From positions 1,984,001 to 2,048,000 of the forward strand of contig CAWEDP010000002.1 in the NCBI GenBank assembly GCA_963807925.1: 64,000 bases of DNA. The letters are read 5' to 3'. Positions 63,413 through 64,000 of this stretch are shown here, piece after piece; the stretch's first letter is position 1; each line of letters begins with the position of its first letter. The notes under the pieces are model-generated. The model made no database searches. It was given only the letters and a program-made list of their open reading frames with translations, and was not told the origin of the DNA. Source of the stretch: CAWEDP01 sp963807925 (lineage in GTDB: Bacteria > Acidobacteriota > Vicinamibacteria > Vicinamibacterales > CAVVIG01). The position numbers and the translations under genes are program-made.

Positions 63413-64000
63413 GTGATTCCCTTCTCGGTCCTGGACCTCTCCCCGATCGTCGAGGGCGGCTCCGCGGCACAGGCGCTCGGCCACACGCTCGACCTGGCGC
63501 GCCATGCCGAGCGGTGGGGGTATCGCCGCTACTGGCTCGCCGAACACCACAACATGCCCGGGATTGCGAGCGCGGCGACGTCGCTCGTGATCGGCTACGT
63601 CGCGGGCGGCACGCGCACGATTCGCGTGGGATCGGGCGGCATCATGCTGCCGAACCACTCGCCGCTCGTCATTGCGGAGCAGTTCGGCACGCTCGAATCG
63701 CTGTATCCGGGTCGGATCGATCTCGGGCTCGGACGGGCGCCAGGCACCGATCCGCGGACCACGCTCGCGCTGCGTCGCGATCGCGCCGGGGTCGAGGAGG
63801 CTTTCCCTCGCGACGTCGCTGAGCTGATGGGCTACTTCGCGCCCGCCGTGCCCGGTCAGCCGGTGCGCGCCGTGCCGGGCGCAGGCTTGCGCGTGCCGAT
63901 CTGGCTGCTGGGATCCAGCCTGTTCAGCGCCCAATTGGCGGCGGACCTCGGACTGCCGTTTGCGTTCGCCTCGCACTTCGCGCCGGATTACCTGATGGCA
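63413..64000 (+). CDS. LLM class flavin-dependent oxidoreductase (partial, runs off right edge)
   Basis: A GTG at 63413 starts a 196-codon open frame to the window edge. PFSVLDLSPIVEGGSAAQAL, AERWGYRRYWLAEHHNMPGI and IRVGSGGIMLPNHSPLVIAE are typical of the luciferase-like (MsnO8) group, as is LYPGRIDLGLGRAPGTDP. These enzymes use reduced flavin; the substrate is unknown. It starts 7 bases after the nrsF-like gene, so it may be transcribed with the SigF unit. Confidence 0.85.
   Translation, partial: MIPFSVLDLSPIVEGGSAAQALGHTLDLARHAERWGYRRYWLAEHHNMPGIASAATSLVIGYVAGGTRTIRVGSGGIMLPNHSPLVIAEQFGTLESLYPGRIDLGLGRAPGTDPRTTLALRRDRAGVEEAFPRDVAELMGYFAPAVPGQPVRAVPGAGLRVPIWLLGSSLFSAQLAADLGLPFAFASHFAPDYLMA

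Overview
This GC-rich window has mostly tightly packed genes, many joined by 4-base ATGA, GTGA or TTGA overlaps. Gene content points to Acidobacteriota, most likely class Vicinamibacteria: a VWFA-related protein of the acidobacterial type, 'DLxGVW' secreted proteins with a DUF6152 partner, cytochrome c/Cu-monooxygenase-like proteins, and a MoxR-DUF58-VWA-DUF4175-DUF4159 cluster. The species cannot be named from sequence alone.

Layout. 1-1.2 kb: end of leuA and a rhomboid protease. 1.2-15 kb (minus): one eight-gene run with a TPR/HExxH peptidase, DUF4159, MoxR ATPase, DUF58, two VWA membrane proteins, DUF4175 and a C13-peptidase-like protein that lacks the catalytic Cys. 15-23.5 kb: ICMT-like methyltransferase and CoA-transferase subunit B, two small secreted paralogues flanking a phosphatase, an ACT protein, and a KS/FAD-reductase/beta-propeller operon. 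23.5-29.2 kb: zinc ribbon, Lon plus a coupled glycosyltransferase, methyltransferase, phosphoesterase, orphan NuoI-like ferredoxin. 29.2-33 kb: LytS/LytTR pair, signal peptidase I, CDF transporter. 33-39.9 kb: glutaminyl cyclase, MoaC, Rex, VWFA protein, PlsC, CarD. 40-43.2 kb: DUF169 and a three-gene secreted-protein operon.

43.3-45.6 kb: tRNA-Leu(CAA) and a 2.2-kb island between two 27-bp copies of the tRNA 3' end. It contains a decayed tyrosine recombinase, a cas2 whose end is fused to that recombinase, a possible RAMP (Csb2-like) remnant and an intact AbiEii-like nucleotidyltransferase pair. It looks like the scar of a mobile CRISPR-Cas locus.

45.6-59.6 kb: SH3-like lipoprotein, methyltransferase, cytochrome-c-type protein, a broken ABC-F gene, a B12-radical SAM protein, and a TetR-controlled TolC/HlyD/ABC exporter resembling YbhGFSR. 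59.6-63.4 kb: a bufferin operon (BufA precursor peptide, BufB MNIO enzyme, BufC partner, DoxX) divergent from an ECF sigma factor and an NrsF-type anti-sigma factor. A perfect GTAACC-N16-CGAA SigF-type promoter precedes bufA, and a second perfect match lies inside the sigma gene. The window ends in an LLM flavin oxidoreductase.

Four conserved genes (DUF4159, uup, one ABC ATPase, one ABC permease) each need one base removed to restore the family reading frame. This pattern suggests systematic sequence errors more than four independent pseudogenes.
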